Counted from the first letter of the stretch, positions 27,597 through 38,159 are shown. The stretch: DNA of 64,000 nucleotides from Symbiodinium natans (GCA_905221605.1 CAJNDS010002209.1:124001-188000); one strand, 5' to 3'. Numbers and translations: made by a program. Notes: a model not told the origin generated them from the letters alone.

Positions 27597-30500
27597 TCAG
27601 TCCTGAAGTCCTTAAGGGTTTCCGTAGTAGGGTTCAGGGTTTAGGGTATAGTTTGTCCTTAAGGGTGATCTTCACCCAACGCCCCATAAACCCGGAAAAC
27701 CTGAAACTTGGGATGTTCCCTTATACTAAGGGGTACTATCATCATCCCTATTAGGGACTGTTAGTTTCAGGAGGAGCATCCCACTCAACCCAGCCAAACC
27801 CTAAACCCTAAACCCTCTGAACCCTAAACAATCCCAAAAAACTCCCTGAAAGCTCAACATCCGACCAGTCGAGGTGCTGTCCATGGCAAACCGCAGGCGC
27901 TCTGCCAAGACGCTTCGGCTGGAATAGCGAGGCAAATCCTGGTGTTTAGGGTTTAGGGTTTAGGGTTGAGAGTTTAGGATGTAGGGTTTGTAGGGTTTAG
28001 TTTTTCCCGATTATACTAGCAGTCCTTAATAGGGATTAAAATAGCAGTCCTTAATAGGGATTATAAACGGGGTACTCTAATCCCTACTAAGGACTGTTTG
28101 TACAAAGGAGAGCATCCCCATGTAGGGCTCATAAACCGTTGCTACGTTATACCACTTGCGCATGGACCCTTACAAAACATAGTAATCCCCATATTCGACT
28201 TGCAAGAAAGAGTATGTTGTGTTTTTGTTGGGGATCCCCCCGGGGCAGCAGGAGGACCCTCAACTCACCTCCACCCCGACTTCAGGCTGAAACCCCAACC
28301 CGCAAGAAAGCCACCAAAGTTTGGTCACCAAAGCCCTGGTTCACGCTCCACGACGCAATGCCCCCAAGGTACCCCTAAACCCTAAAACAACTAAACCCTA
28401 CCCCGCCCCCCTCCCCCCCGCCAAACCCTACCCCTCCTCCCCCCCCCCCCCCCCCCCCCCTACAAAAAAAAAGCAAAAAGAAAAGAAAAGAAACTAAACC
28501 CTAGACACTAAATCAAAACCAAATAAAAAAAGAAAGGAAAACAAAAAAAGAGTCCAGCTGGAAGAAGCAGGTGTGGCTGGTCGGCAGCCGCGCATCGTCG
28601 GCGGCCACGGCGGCCAGTTGAAACTTCTGCTCCCACTCCTCCAAGAGCTTCGCGGTTTGGGGTTTGGGTGGGTTTAGGGTTTAGGGTTTAGGGTTTAGGG
28701 CTTAGGGTTTGGGGTTTAGGGTTTAGGGTCTAGGGTCTAGGGTCTAGGGTTTAGGGGCTTCCAGGGCTAGGGCTTTTCGGCCTTGAGGCTCACGGTTTAT
28801 GGGAGCTTAGCGTTTTTAGGGTTTAGGGTGTAGGAGCTCGGGACATACAGGGTGTGACTCCTAAAACCCTGAACTTTCTCGTTCCAGGGACTCATACTTC
28901 GGCGTCCTTCGCGATCTAGCCGGTGAATAGGGTTTAGGGTTTAGGGTAAGCTTGTCTTGCTAAAGGGTTCGCAGGCAAACTCCTAGACCCAAGGCCCTGG
29001 AAGTAAGCACCCTGAGAACCCTGCACCGAAAAAAGGAGGCACACACACCACAGGACAGGGTTCAAACTGCGGAGGTCTAGGGGCTTAGTGACTAGCGATG
29101 CAAAGAGTTTAGGAAATCCGTTTGAGGGCTTTAGGGGTTCACCTTTGCGGCCGGTGTACGTAGTCTTCAAACCCTAAAGACCTACACCATATAGTGGCCT
29201 TAATAGCTAGAAAAGTTTTTTTTTTGGGGGAGGGGTCTTTATAGTATCTTTATAAAGGGATCATATGAGCCGTTCTTCCGATCCTACTCGGAGGTTCAGG
29301 GTGCTCCAACTTAGGGTTTAGGGGTTTAGGGTTTAGGGTTTAAGTACCCATGAACCTCCGAGTAAATTCTGGCCTCCTCCACTGGTAGCCGTGTTCGGCC
29401 CCAAACGAATCGAAGGAAGCGCTCCTTCTCCGCCTCAAGGGCTTCTTGGGGTTCAGGTCTTATTGGGGCTTTGGGTGCCGCCGGCGCAGTACGGCATAAG
29501 GTTTAGGGTTTCGGGTTTAGGGTTTAGGGCTTTATAACTTTCAGGCTTGAGGTGTTACCTGGTAACCCCAAAGCCTACAACTTATAGCATGTAGCTTACA
29601 CTGTCCGAACCCTTGACAACTATAGTAGGGTATAAATGTGGGGACAGGCTTTGAGTATTGGCCTAACTTCCTGAACGTGACCTCCCAGCTGAAGCTGACC
29701 GATGTGCCTAACTCCAAAAGCCGGCAACCAACCAACACCCAAACCCTAAGCCCCAAGCCTCAAGCCCGACTTAAAGAATGCTCTGCCCGCGGAGTTAAAG
29801 TAGGAAAAGGGGGAGAGGAATGGAGTTTATGAGGGACATGAACAATATGAACTCTGAACCCTAAAGCAGCCCGCGTACTCCCCCTTCCCCGCTCCCTTCT
29901 CCCCTCTTCCCCCCTCGCCAAGTAAGAGCTCTGTTGGGCATCCGTGGATGTAGGGTTTGGGGCTTGAGGTTTTGGACCCACAACCCCTCGGGAGCCCAAT
30001 AACCATATTAGTTAAATTCCAACCATCTGGAGTCTTTGTCGGTAAGGGTAGTAAATTTTCTCCTTCTCGAGGATCGAAGCCAGTACTCTCCTCGGCACCT
30101 TTGACGAAGACAGCGCTCCTGTCACAGACACCCTGCGAAGCATTGTAGGGCGACGAAATTGCGGCGACCAACTTCGAGTTCCAAAGCAGCATTGTCGGAT
30201 CGCAGGGCAGCTCGAGCGACGGTGTCAGCCCAGTACGTTGGTCCTATGTGAAGTAGGGTTTATATTTCTTGTATCCCCAAAAGGCCACCAAGTATATACA
30301 CTCACCAAAAGTAAAAAGGAACCTTATATACACTCACCAAGAACAGAAATATACCCTGCTTCATGTCGAGCTTCTGCTCGGCCTTGCCAGAAGCCTCTGC
30401 ATGCACATCCCAATCTCCTCTGATCGACAAGTCTCCTGCTACACTCGTAATACTAAGGGCACTCTGTTCTGGGCTGGTTACTTGTGGAAGGGAACCCGAA

Positions 30501-33500
30501 ACCACAAAAGGTGAAGGGTACCACTGGGCTGCCAAGACCCTCAGCCAGCTATGTTCCGACCTGGCTTAAGCGTGGGGGGTTGCGAACTTCAGGGTTTAGA
30601 GCCTGCGGTTTTTTGGGGTGGCCAGCTTCCTAAGGAGCAAGACACAGGCTACTTGCTCGACTTCGAAGTTAGTCGTCCTAAACCCAAAACCCTAAATTCT
30701 AAATGCTAAACCCCAAACCCCAAACCCCAAACCCTAAACCCTAAACCCTAAACCCTAAACCCTAAACCCTAAACCCTAAACCCTAAACCCTAAACCCTAA
30801 ACCCTAAACCCAGGCCGCCTCCGAAAAGGACTCCATGGCCTCCCAGAACATGATCACGATCGCGCTGGTCTCACGGAGAACATGCCAGGGTCTGACTGGT
30901 ACTTGGTAGGGTTTAGGGTTTAGGGTTTAGGGTTTAGGGTTTAGGTTTAGGGTTTAGGGTTTAGGGTTTAGGGTTTAGAAGGTTTAGGGTTAAGGGTGTA
31001 GGGTTTAGGGCGTAGGTCTTGGAGTTCAGGGTTCAGGGTTTAGGGTGCTAGGAATGAAGGAATTTGGATACCCCATAAATTTCAACCCCTCAAAGGGCAA
31101 AGCGCGAGGGTTTAGGGCTTGACTCCGAGAGCTGGTTCATTTTCTATTGGGGTTGTAGAGGCAGTTATAGGGAGTTATACGGATTTTAGGTTTCAAAGGG
31201 GTCATGGGGTGAGGGTTACTTGGAGGTTTATTTTACTATGGGTTTGGGTTTGGGCTTTAGGGTTTTGGGGTTCATGGGCACTTACAAGTAGGGTTTCAAG
31301 TAGTAGGGCAAGTCTGCTGATAACCTTACTTAGCGCACTTCCTAACCCTACTTCAAAGTACCTATGAACCTTCCCTATCTACCCTAAACCCTATACCCTA
31401 AATCCTAAACCCTAAGCCCTACTTTCTCAGAACTTAGTTCCATCTTGCTGAGCAGGTGCATAGTCCCTACATACCTAAGTAGCCCCTGTTGTTACGCTTA
31501 TAAGGGTGCCTCCTTTGGTCCCTTGATTCACCCTCAACCCGAAATCAGGATTCTTCACGGTTTAGGGTTTAGGGTTTAGGGTTTAGGGTTTAGGGTTTAG
31601 GGTTTAGGGTTTAGGGTTTAGGGTTTAGGGGGGGGGGGGGGGTTCCCATGATTTGCCTGCAAGGGTTCCTGTCTTCTTCCCGAACCTGACCAGAGCCCAT
31701 GTCAGAGGCCCACACGCTTTAATCTTTGACTAAACCCTAAACCCTAAACCCTAAACCCTAAACCCTAAACCCTAAACCCTAAACCCTAAACCCTGAAACC
31801 CTAAACCCTTTCAAGGACCTTTAGAACAACCCCCCCCCCCCACCCCCCCCGGCCCCCATGGATTTCGGCGTGTGCGGGGATGGCCTGGTCCCCTGTCCCT
31901 CTTTGTGGAGATCATTTCCCCAAGCCCGAAAACCCTAACAACGCCCCTTTTTTCTACAGAGCCTAAACTTGAAATGTACATGCCCAAATCCCTAAACCTC
32001 TACAACCTACAACCTACAACCCTCAACCCTCAACCCTCAACCCCCAACCCCCAACCCTCAACCCTCAACCCTCAAGCCTGAAGCCTCAAGGCTCAAGCCT
32101 CAACCCTCAACTGAACTGAGGCCTCGGTGCAGTTCGTGTACCTTGGAGGCCGCGACATCGCTGGGGGATTGGGGGGGGCAAGACAGGGGCCGAAAACGCA
32201 CTAGCCCTAAACCCTAAACCCTAAACCCTCAAAACACCCCTGCAGGCTGAGGCCCGATGACCTAAAAGCTCCTACAAGCCCTGATGCCCTAACTCGGCGG
32301 TTTAAGGTTAGGGTTTAGGGTTTAGGGTTTAGGGTTTAGGGTTTAGGGTTTAGGGTTTAGGGTTTGCGGTTTGGGGTGTGTGCGGGCTCATAAAGGCACC
32401 CAAGTCGCACGGTCTGCGCGCGGAGAACAGCCACGTCCAGCTTCGGCTCCCCACAGATGGCGCGCTGGAGGTCTTGCCAGGTCCACAGCCTCTTCAGGAC
32501 TTAGGGTTTGGGGTTTAGGGTTTGGGGTTTAGGGTTTAGGGTTTGGGGTTTAGGGTTTGGGGTTTAGGGTTTAGGGCTTGGGGTTTAGGGTTTGGGGTTC
32601 GGGGTTTCGGGTTTAGGCTTCCGCGTCCGGGGTCGGCCTGGGCAGTGGAAGTGGAATGTGTGCAGGCTACTAGGGTTCAGGGTTCAGGGTTCAGGCTTTA
32701 GGGTTTATGGTGTAGGGTTCAGGGTTCAGGGTTCAGGCTTTAGGGTTTAAGGTTTAGGGTTCAGGCTTTAGGGTTTTAAGGTTTAGGGTTCAAGGCTTTA
32801 AAGTTCAGGGCCTTGAGCTTGGATGGACCTGAGGTTGATCCGCTGCAGTTCAAGAGTTCTCAAGTGTCGGGTATCTACTATTCGCTTTAGAACACCTGCC
32901 CCCCCCCCCCCCCCCGTTGCCCGCTCCCCCCCCAAAAAAAAAACAATGAACTTCCCTTGAGGGGTCAGATTGGGATTAGTGTCTTTCATGTTTTTGTTGG
33001 GGGCATTCTTAAGCAAATGAAATGCAGGGAGAAGGGCCATGGAAGGGTGGATGTTACGCTTGACTTCCAAAGGTTGGAGAACACCTCGGGCCCTGATTCC
33101 AAGCCTTATAACCAGCTTCAGGCTGAGGTCACAGCCCTGAGAACTATTAGGATTCGGGGTTTAGGGTGTCTCATGGTGTCTCATGGTGTCTCATTGAGGG
33201 GGCGCGCTGGTACTAAAAGCACCCACCGACTTGCTGAGCCCCACCCCCACTTGCGCTCCACCCTCGCCTTGACCTTTGCGGGTTTAGGGTTTCCTTGCTT
33301 TCTCTTCGTGCTCATGCATATCACTCTTGTTGACAGTGGCACAGGCTTTTTAGCATGTCATTCTGGGGCCTTTTGAGGCCTTTGAAAACGCCCAGAAGGC
33401 TAGACCCCAAACCCCTTAGGTGCCAGCCTAACCAGAGTTTCAGGGGCGCTGGTTTTGCAACCTAAACCGCAGTAACCCGAATTACCCTAAACCTGAAGAA

Positions 33501-33679
33501 CCCTAAACCCTAACAATCCTAAACCCTTGTATAATCATTAATCCTAAACCCGAATAACCCCTATATAACCCTAATGATCCTAAACCCCTATCATGCTAAA
33601 CCCGAACAGCCCCCTAAACCCTAAACCTGCCTCAACATGTCCAGCGGCACGATGAGGGACAGGCCGCCCTTCAAGGCCT
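27597..33679 (-). CDS. HECT-type E3 ubiquitin-protein ligase, catalytic domain in six small exons
   Basis: HECT ligases take ubiquitin from an E2 onto a Cys and pass it to substrates. In transcript order: exon 33627-33679 (ALKGGLSLIVPLDMLRQ); 32400-32491 (LWTWQDLQRAICGEPKLDV); 30810-30891 (VIMFWEAMESFSEAAW); 29356-29433 (ERFLRFVWGRTRLPVEEAR); 28555-28647 (ends ARLPTSHTCFFQL, with the catalytic Cys in T-C-F); 27846-27938 (DLPRYSSRSVLAERLRFAM). Every junction is in phase, including a split codon between exons 2 and 3. Together they cover the HECT N-lobe end and the whole C-lobe in the correct order. Splicing GGA/GTTTTT to an AG at 27603 would end the protein two residues later at a TGA (27597-27599). 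The catalytic-Cys exon lacks GT and is followed by GA. N-terminal exons upstream of 33.7 kb are not identified. Introns (0.6-1.9 kb) carry telomeric arrays and family A, B, C and I elements. Confidence 0.88.
27710..27782. mobile_element. Family A inverted-repeat element, short
   Basis: TTGGGATGTTCCCTTATACTA and GAGGAGCATCCC arms, 3' of the HECT gene exon 6. Confidence 0.75.
28003..28120. mobile_element. Family A element with internal duplication
   Basis: TAGCAGTCCTTAATAGGGATTA is present twice at the left, followed by the mirrored right arm CTAAGGACTGTTTGTAC...AGCATCCCC. It lies in the last HECT intron. Confidence 0.75.
28434..28550. repeat. Poly-C / A-rich low complexity
   Basis: About 20 C followed by A-rich sequence, just inside the HECT intron after the catalytic-Cys exon. 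Confidence 0.9.
29286..29355. mobile_element. Family B element with telomeric repeats, abutting a HECT exon
   Basis: Arms ACTCGGAGGTTCAGGG / AAGTACCCATGAAC enclose TTTAGGG repeats. The minus-strand 5' splice site of HECT exon 29356-29433 (TCGGAG/GTTCATGGG) is exactly the start of this element. Confidence 0.85.
30004..30443 (-). CDS. Two exon candidates nested in a HECT intron
   Basis: Exon 30338-30443 reads AGDLSIRGDWDVHAEASGK to QGIFLFL and ends at consensus donor GTGAGT. Exon 30004-30243 (acceptor TTCACATAG) continues in phase 0 for 80 open codons (TPSLELPCDPTMLLWNSK; AEESTGFDPREGENLLP). The intron between is a family I element. 115 open codons across a splice is unlikely by chance, yet the HECT reading joins without them, so this is a nested gene, an alternative exon pair or a relic. 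Confidence 0.4.
30260..30337. mobile_element. Family I element acting as an intron
   Basis: Minus strand starts GTGAGTGTATATAAGG and repeats GTGAGTGTATATA about 40 nt later. A matching copy is at 9160. Confidence 0.65.
30450..30536. mobile_element. Family C inverted-repeat element (left arm shortened)
   Basis: GGTTACTTGTGGAAGGGAACCCGAAACC and TACCACTGGGCTGCCAAG are family C. It sits directly upstream (minus sense) of the nested exon candidate. Confidence 0.75.
30672..30810. repeat. (CCCTAAA)n block in HECT intron
   Basis: About 15 heptamers. The HECT exon 30810-30891 ends in TGG/GTTTAGGG, so its donor is formed by the first heptamer. Confidence 0.95.
30907..30980. repeat. (TTTAGGG)n block in HECT intron
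   Basis: About ten heptamers just upstream (minus sense) of the acceptor of HECT exon 30810-30891, completing an inverted telomeric flank around that exon. Confidence 0.95.
31272..31374. mobile_element. Family B inverted-repeat element
   Basis: GGGTTCATGGGCACTTACAAGTAGGG mirrored by CTACTTCAAAGTACCTATGAACC. Confidence 0.75.
31558..31642. repeat. (TTTAGGG)n ending in poly-G
   Basis: About ten heptamers, then a run of G. Confidence 0.95.
31735..31810. repeat. (CCCTAAA)n block
   Basis: About ten heptamers facing the G-strand block at 31558, giving a head-to-head telomeric inverted repeat in the HECT intron. Confidence 0.95.
32300..32365. repeat. (TTTAGGG)n block
   Basis: Eight to nine heptamers shortly downstream (minus sense) of HECT exon 32400-32491. 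Confidence 0.9.
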
Positions 33680-33778
33680 CTGGGGGTTTTGCGGGGCTGG
33701 TGTGCTACGTGTTCGGTGCCCTGGGATCCAGAGCACTGTAAGCAATTACCGCAGGGTTTAGGGTTTAGGGTTTAGGGT

Positions 33779-33810
<32 letters not shown>

Positions 33811-34244
33811 GGCTGAAGCGAGAGGGAGTGTTCAAGCCACTCAAAATGCTTCAAGAATTCAGGGTTAGAAGGTTGCAGGCTCGACGAAGCTTGCAACTCC
33901 CCCTACCGTCCCCAGCGCTTGCAAGCGAAAGGCAGCTTGGATGCTCTTTAAAGTTCCGCCTACCCCAGATGCTTTGAAGCTTTTACCCTGAAGCCCTCAA
34001 ACCACCTACCCCCCAAGCCAACCCCCCCAAGAAGCACTACACATAACTTGAACATGGGCTAAACTCTCAAACCCGAAGCCCTGATTTCGAAGCTCTGGCA
34101 AACCTAAAGTTCCTGAACTCCAACCCCCCCTAGCACCTGAGGGTTTCGGGGTTGGGAGGGTTTAGGGCTTAGGGTTTAATTAGGGTTTAGGGTTTGGGGT
34201 CTAGAGATGGCTGAGAGTTTTGGGATTTAGGGGTGCCGAGTTCA

Positions 34245-34407
34245 CACCTACCCAGCCCCCCGCCCCCCAAAGACCTTCTGATAGCCCATGCGTCGAGCCT
34301 CCAAAGCTTCGGCATCTCCCCCGAGGCGGCTGTGCAGAAGAGCTTTGATAAAGTCCTCTCGTGCGGGATGGAGGCGCCTACTGTTTCCTCCCGAATGAAA
34401 ATGCTGA
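34245..34407 (-). CDS. Exon candidate upstream of the HECT domain
   Basis: After acceptor TAGCTTCAG two minus-strand frames are open for about 50 codons: one reads REDFIKALLHSRLGGD then ALEARRMGYQKVF, the other HERTLSKLFCTAASGEM. A GTAGGT donor follows. It could be an upstream HECT-gene exon. Confidence 0.35.
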
Positions 34408-34628
34408 AGCTATAAGAGTCAAAGGGTATTTCCCCAAAATGGTCTACCCCTCAAAGATAGTATCCTGCCCTTTTCAAACAGGGCGGACCCCCCTAAACAA
34501 GGTACCCGAATTGTGGGAACCCCCGCCCCCCCCCCCCCCCACCTCCCGCCCCAAACAAAATTGGGCGGCGGGGGGGGCCCAAACCCTAAACCCTATAACC
34601 TGAAACCCTAAAGCCTGTAAACCCTAGA

Positions 34629-34701
34629 CACCATAAACCCTAAACCCTAAACCCTAAACCCTAAACCCTAAACCCTAAACCCTAAACCCTAAACCCTAAA
34701 C
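34629..34701. repeat. (CCCTAAA)n block
   Basis: About ten heptamers running into a G-rich tract. Confidence 0.95.
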
Positions 34702-35372
34702 CGGGGGGGGAGGGAAGGGGAAGTGCAGGGGTGGTATGGGATCCCCAACCTTCAAAACGAGTCCTCGACCTCGGCTGGCTCCACGCGACCGCCTTCGGGA
34801 TCCTCGCATCCCTACTGGAGTTTAGGGTTTAGGGTTTAGGGCTTAGGGTTTAGGGGGTTTAGGGGGAAAAGCGTATATACGTTTTAGGTACAAGTAGCTA
34901 TAGTAGGAACCCATAAACGTCCTAAACACGAGCCCCGTCTGTGCATTCTGGTGTTTACGGCTTATAGGGTTTATAGGGTTTATAGGGTTTGTAGGGATTA
35001 TAGGGTTTTATAGGGTTACCCCAAACGGAACCATAGTTGAGAGAATAGACCATCGAACTTCCCTGTGGCGCAAAAATGAACCCACATTCGGAGCATAAGG
35101 GTTCAGGGTTTAGGGTCTAGGGTGAAAACATGTGAACCCTAAACCCTAAGCCACCTGAACCCCAAGCCAGGGTTCAACTTCCCAACTTCAGGGGTGGAGA
35201 AAATATTATGTAAGGTTCGTAAACGTCTCAAGAAAGGGGGTATACGGTATTGGGCTCTCCAAAAATGGCAAAAGTTATGGCCCAATCGTGCTTGAAAGCC
35301 TAGGTGACTTGGGAGGGTGAGTTTGTAGGGTTTAGCAGGGTCAGGCGCAAAAGACTTAGGATGGTTTCAGGT

Positions 35373-35468
35373 TTAAGCACTTGATCCAGGGCCAGCCTCA
35401 ACAGAATCACGTCGGCTGCAGGCGTGGCGCAGGTCCTGATTGAACAGATGGGGCTCGATCGAAACTAC
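35373..35468 (-). CDS. Exon candidate with stop codon
   Basis: 32 codons in phase 0 after acceptor TCGATCAG: VSIEPHLFNQDLRHAC then RRDSVEAGPGSSA and TAA. Confidence 0.4.
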   Translation of the reverse strand, partial: VVSIEPHLFNQDLRHACSRRDSVEAGPGSSA

Positions 35469-35650
35469 CTGATCGAAACTATCCGAACCCTTAACCCTCC
35501 ACCCTAAACCCTAAAGCCTAAACCCTACACCCTAAACCCGAAAAACCCCTTCCAGGAGCGCCAAGGAAATCAGGGCTGAATGTGCTGGCTGGTGACTGCC
35601 AGACCCTAAACCCCTAAACCGTAAACCCTAACCCCCGAACCTCTCTCCCA

Positions 35651-35735
35651 AAGGGTCCTGTACCCATAGAGTATATACTTGGACCTTAAAAGGGTTCCGG
35701 CCCAAATGTGTACTACATGGGTACATGGACCCTTA
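35651..35735. mobile_element. Family D inverted-repeat element
   Basis: AAGGGTCCTGTACCCATAGAG mirrored by TACATGGGTACATGGACCCTT. Confidence 0.8.
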
Positions 35736-35984
35736 GGGTCTACTGTCTCCAACATTTCGCACCCCAAAACCCTAAAGGCACCAGAACCGCCCCAAAACCT
35801 AATGCCTCAAAGCCGTAGTCTATATTTTTGTTTGTTCACAGTCACTTGTGTGCTTTTGCATTTGCATCTTTTCTAGTGTAAGTTTGCGTTGATATCTGGC
35901 TGAAAGTTGCAAAATACGTTCTAAAAGTTATAGTGTGAGGCATTAGGTGCTTGAATTTCCTTAAACCCAAACCCCTAACCCCTA

Positions 35985-36116
35985 ATTCCTAAAACCCTAA
36001 AACCCTAAAACCCTAAAACCCTAAAACCCTAAAACCCTAAAACCCTAAAACCCTAAAACCCTAAAACCCTAAAACCCTAAAACCCTAAATCCTAAATCCT
36101 AAAACCCTAAATCCTT
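35985..36116. repeat. (CCCTAAAA)n octamer array
   Basis: About 14 copies of an 8-mer variant with four A. The same variant recurs at 52798-52960. Confidence 0.95.
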
Positions 36117-36162
36117 CTCCCATGTCTGCTCCTGGGGACGTCCGAGCATGTCGGGACAAGAC
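36115..36162 (-). CDS. Exon candidate
   Basis: Acceptor CCTGCCAAG, reading VLSRHARTSPGADMGE, followed by GATTTAGGG (GA donor). Confidence 0.3.
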
Positions 36163-36426
36163 CTTGGCAGGGCGGGTTTTAGGGATTCTTGGCAGAGGGG
36201 TTTAGGGTTTTCACAAGGGTTTAGGGTTTAGGGTTTAATAGGTTTTGAGAACCTTGGCGTTGTGGGTTTCAGGGTTGCAGGATCAAGGGTTTGAGGGGTT
36301 TGAGGGTTTGAGAATTTGAGGCTTGCTCGAGGGCATTGGCACAGCCCCGCTTATGGGTTTCAACAGGTTGATTGGGTCTTGGGGGGTGTTAGCGTGTTAG
36401 CGTCGGGTCTGTTGGGTTTCGGGCTT

Positions 36427-36542
36427 ACTTGAAGGATGGGTACTTATAAACTCAAGTAGGGTTAGAAGTAAGGTCCTATGGTCCTAGCCTTCTTCAAGGT
36501 ACTTATAGCCCTATTTCTCTAAGTACCCATGAACCTTCAAGT
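36427..36542. mobile_element. Family B inverted-repeat element
   Basis: ACTTGAAGGATGGGTACTTATAA mirrored by AAGTACCCATGAACCTTCAAGT. Confidence 0.8.
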
Positions 36543-36775
36543 ATAGGGCTATGGTGAAGGTTGTATAGGGCTTACAGGGCTCAGCTCTTGGCATCTCAAC
36601 TCTGTAGTTTCTTCATTGTTGCAGACCACGAGGCGCCACAGGGAGGGGGGGGGGGGGGGGTGGGGCTCATGTTAGGGCTTACGGTTTTTGTCCCAAGGAT
36701 GTACGAAGGGTTTCTAGGGTTGAGGCGAGGGCCAGGGTGTAGACAAACTCTGAACCACGTAAACCCCGCACCCAC

Positions 36776-36841
36776 CCAACACGGGAAACCAACACAACCA
36801 TTATCCGCAACCGCCTTAGATATGGCCTTGGAGTGCCGTGT
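36776..36841 (-). CDS. Exon candidate
   Basis: 22 codons in phase 0 between acceptor AAGGTTGAG and donor GTGGGT: RHSKAISKAVADNGCVGF. Confidence 0.4.
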
Positions 36842-36956
36842 CTCAACCTTAAACCCAAAGCCCTAAACCCTAAACCCTAAACCCTAAACCCTAAACCCAC
36901 GCCCCTTTTTAGAGGGCCCGATGAAGTGCATCTTACTATTTGGGTATTTAGGGTAC

Positions 36957-37069
36957 TTGGTAGCCCAGTAACCTTATCATGATAATAAGGGCACCCTTTT
37001 TGCGGGTTGGCTACTTTATATGGATCCCATTGCCCAAACAACAGTAAAGGGTACCACCGGGCTACCAAG
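36957..37069. mobile_element. Family C inverted-repeat element
   Basis: CTTGGTAGCCCAGTAACC mirrored by GGTACCACCGGGCTACCAAG; centre AAGGGCACCCTTTTTGCGGG. Confidence 0.85.
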
Positions 37070-37321
37070 GGTACTTTGGTGTCGGGGGTCTAGACAACCC
37101 TGAAGCACTAAAGCACGAACCGTAAACCCTAAACCCTAAATCCTAAGCCTTTAAGCCTACCCCCAGACCCTACCGAGACCGCAGACCCTAGACCATAAAC
37201 CCTACACCCTACCAAACTTAAACTTCAACCCAAAACCGAAAAAAATAAAACCTAAACCCTATAACAGGGACTCCGGGCCGTGAGTTTAAGAATTTAGGGT
37301 GGGTTTAGGGTGTAAGGATTT

Positions 37322-37420
37322 AAGGCCACAGGGCCCCGGTAAAGTCCTGAGGCTGCTTCCAGGATAAGCAGGACACCAGCTGCGGATCTTCCGCAACCGA
37401 GCAGATCACCTGCCGGCTCT
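37322..37420 (-). CDS. Exon candidate
   Basis: About 33 open codons: AGDLLGCGRSAAGVLLIL then EAASGLYRGPVA. Splice borders unclear. Confidence 0.3.
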
Positions 37421-37668
37421 AAACTCCTCAACCCTAAACCCTAAACCCTAAACCCCAAACCCCAAACCCTAAACCCTAAACCCTAAACCCTGGTAGGGTT
37501 TTGCTAAACTCGTGGGATCCCACCCACATACAGACACCTGCATGGCAACGAAGGTCATGTTCAGAACTTGGGCTGTCGGGTTTGGGGTTTAGGGCCTTTG
37601 GGGCTTAGGGAGTTTTAACCCGGGCCTCGGTTTAAGGGTTTAGGGTCTGGGGTTTAGGGTTTACCTAC

Positions 37669-37697
37669 CTGCCTGGAGGAGATTCCACAAAAGATTT
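37669..37697 (-). CDS. Micro-exon candidate
   Basis: 29 nt between acceptor AACCGACAG and donor GTAGGTAAA, reading KSFVESPPG. Good splice signals for its size. Confidence 0.3.
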
Positions 37698-37725
37698 CTG
37701 TCGGTTCCGGGTTTAGGGTGTAGGG

Positions 37726-37828
37726 TTGGGATGTTCCACCCTTTGTCTGACAGTCCTGAATAGGGACAATAATAAGGGTACTAGAATCCCGATTAAGGAG
37801 CTGTTAGGATAAGGGGGAACATCCCAAG
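37726..37828. mobile_element. Family A inverted-repeat element
   Basis: TTGGGATGTTCCACCC mirrored by AAGGGGGAACATCCCAAG. Confidence 0.85.
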
Positions 37829-38159
37829 GGAAGCGCTCTCCTCAACAAGGGCTCAGGGCAAAGCTCGGCATACCAGCAGACAAACTTAAGCCCTACAATA
37901 GGTTATGAGCACCCGCCTTTCAAGATGCCAGTTGGGGTAGCACACAAAGTACAGGATTCAGTGTTTAGGGTCTCTAACCCTCAGGGTTTAGGATCTATCT
38001 GGGTCTACAACCCAAAACCCTAAACCCTAAACATCAAGCCCTACCCCTAGACCCTATGCCCTAAACCCAAAACCCTAAACCCATATACTTTAAGCCAGGG
38101 AGGGAATAGGGCTTTGTCCTTTTTCGAGTACTCCCAAGTCCTGTTCAGGGTTCTCAGAC

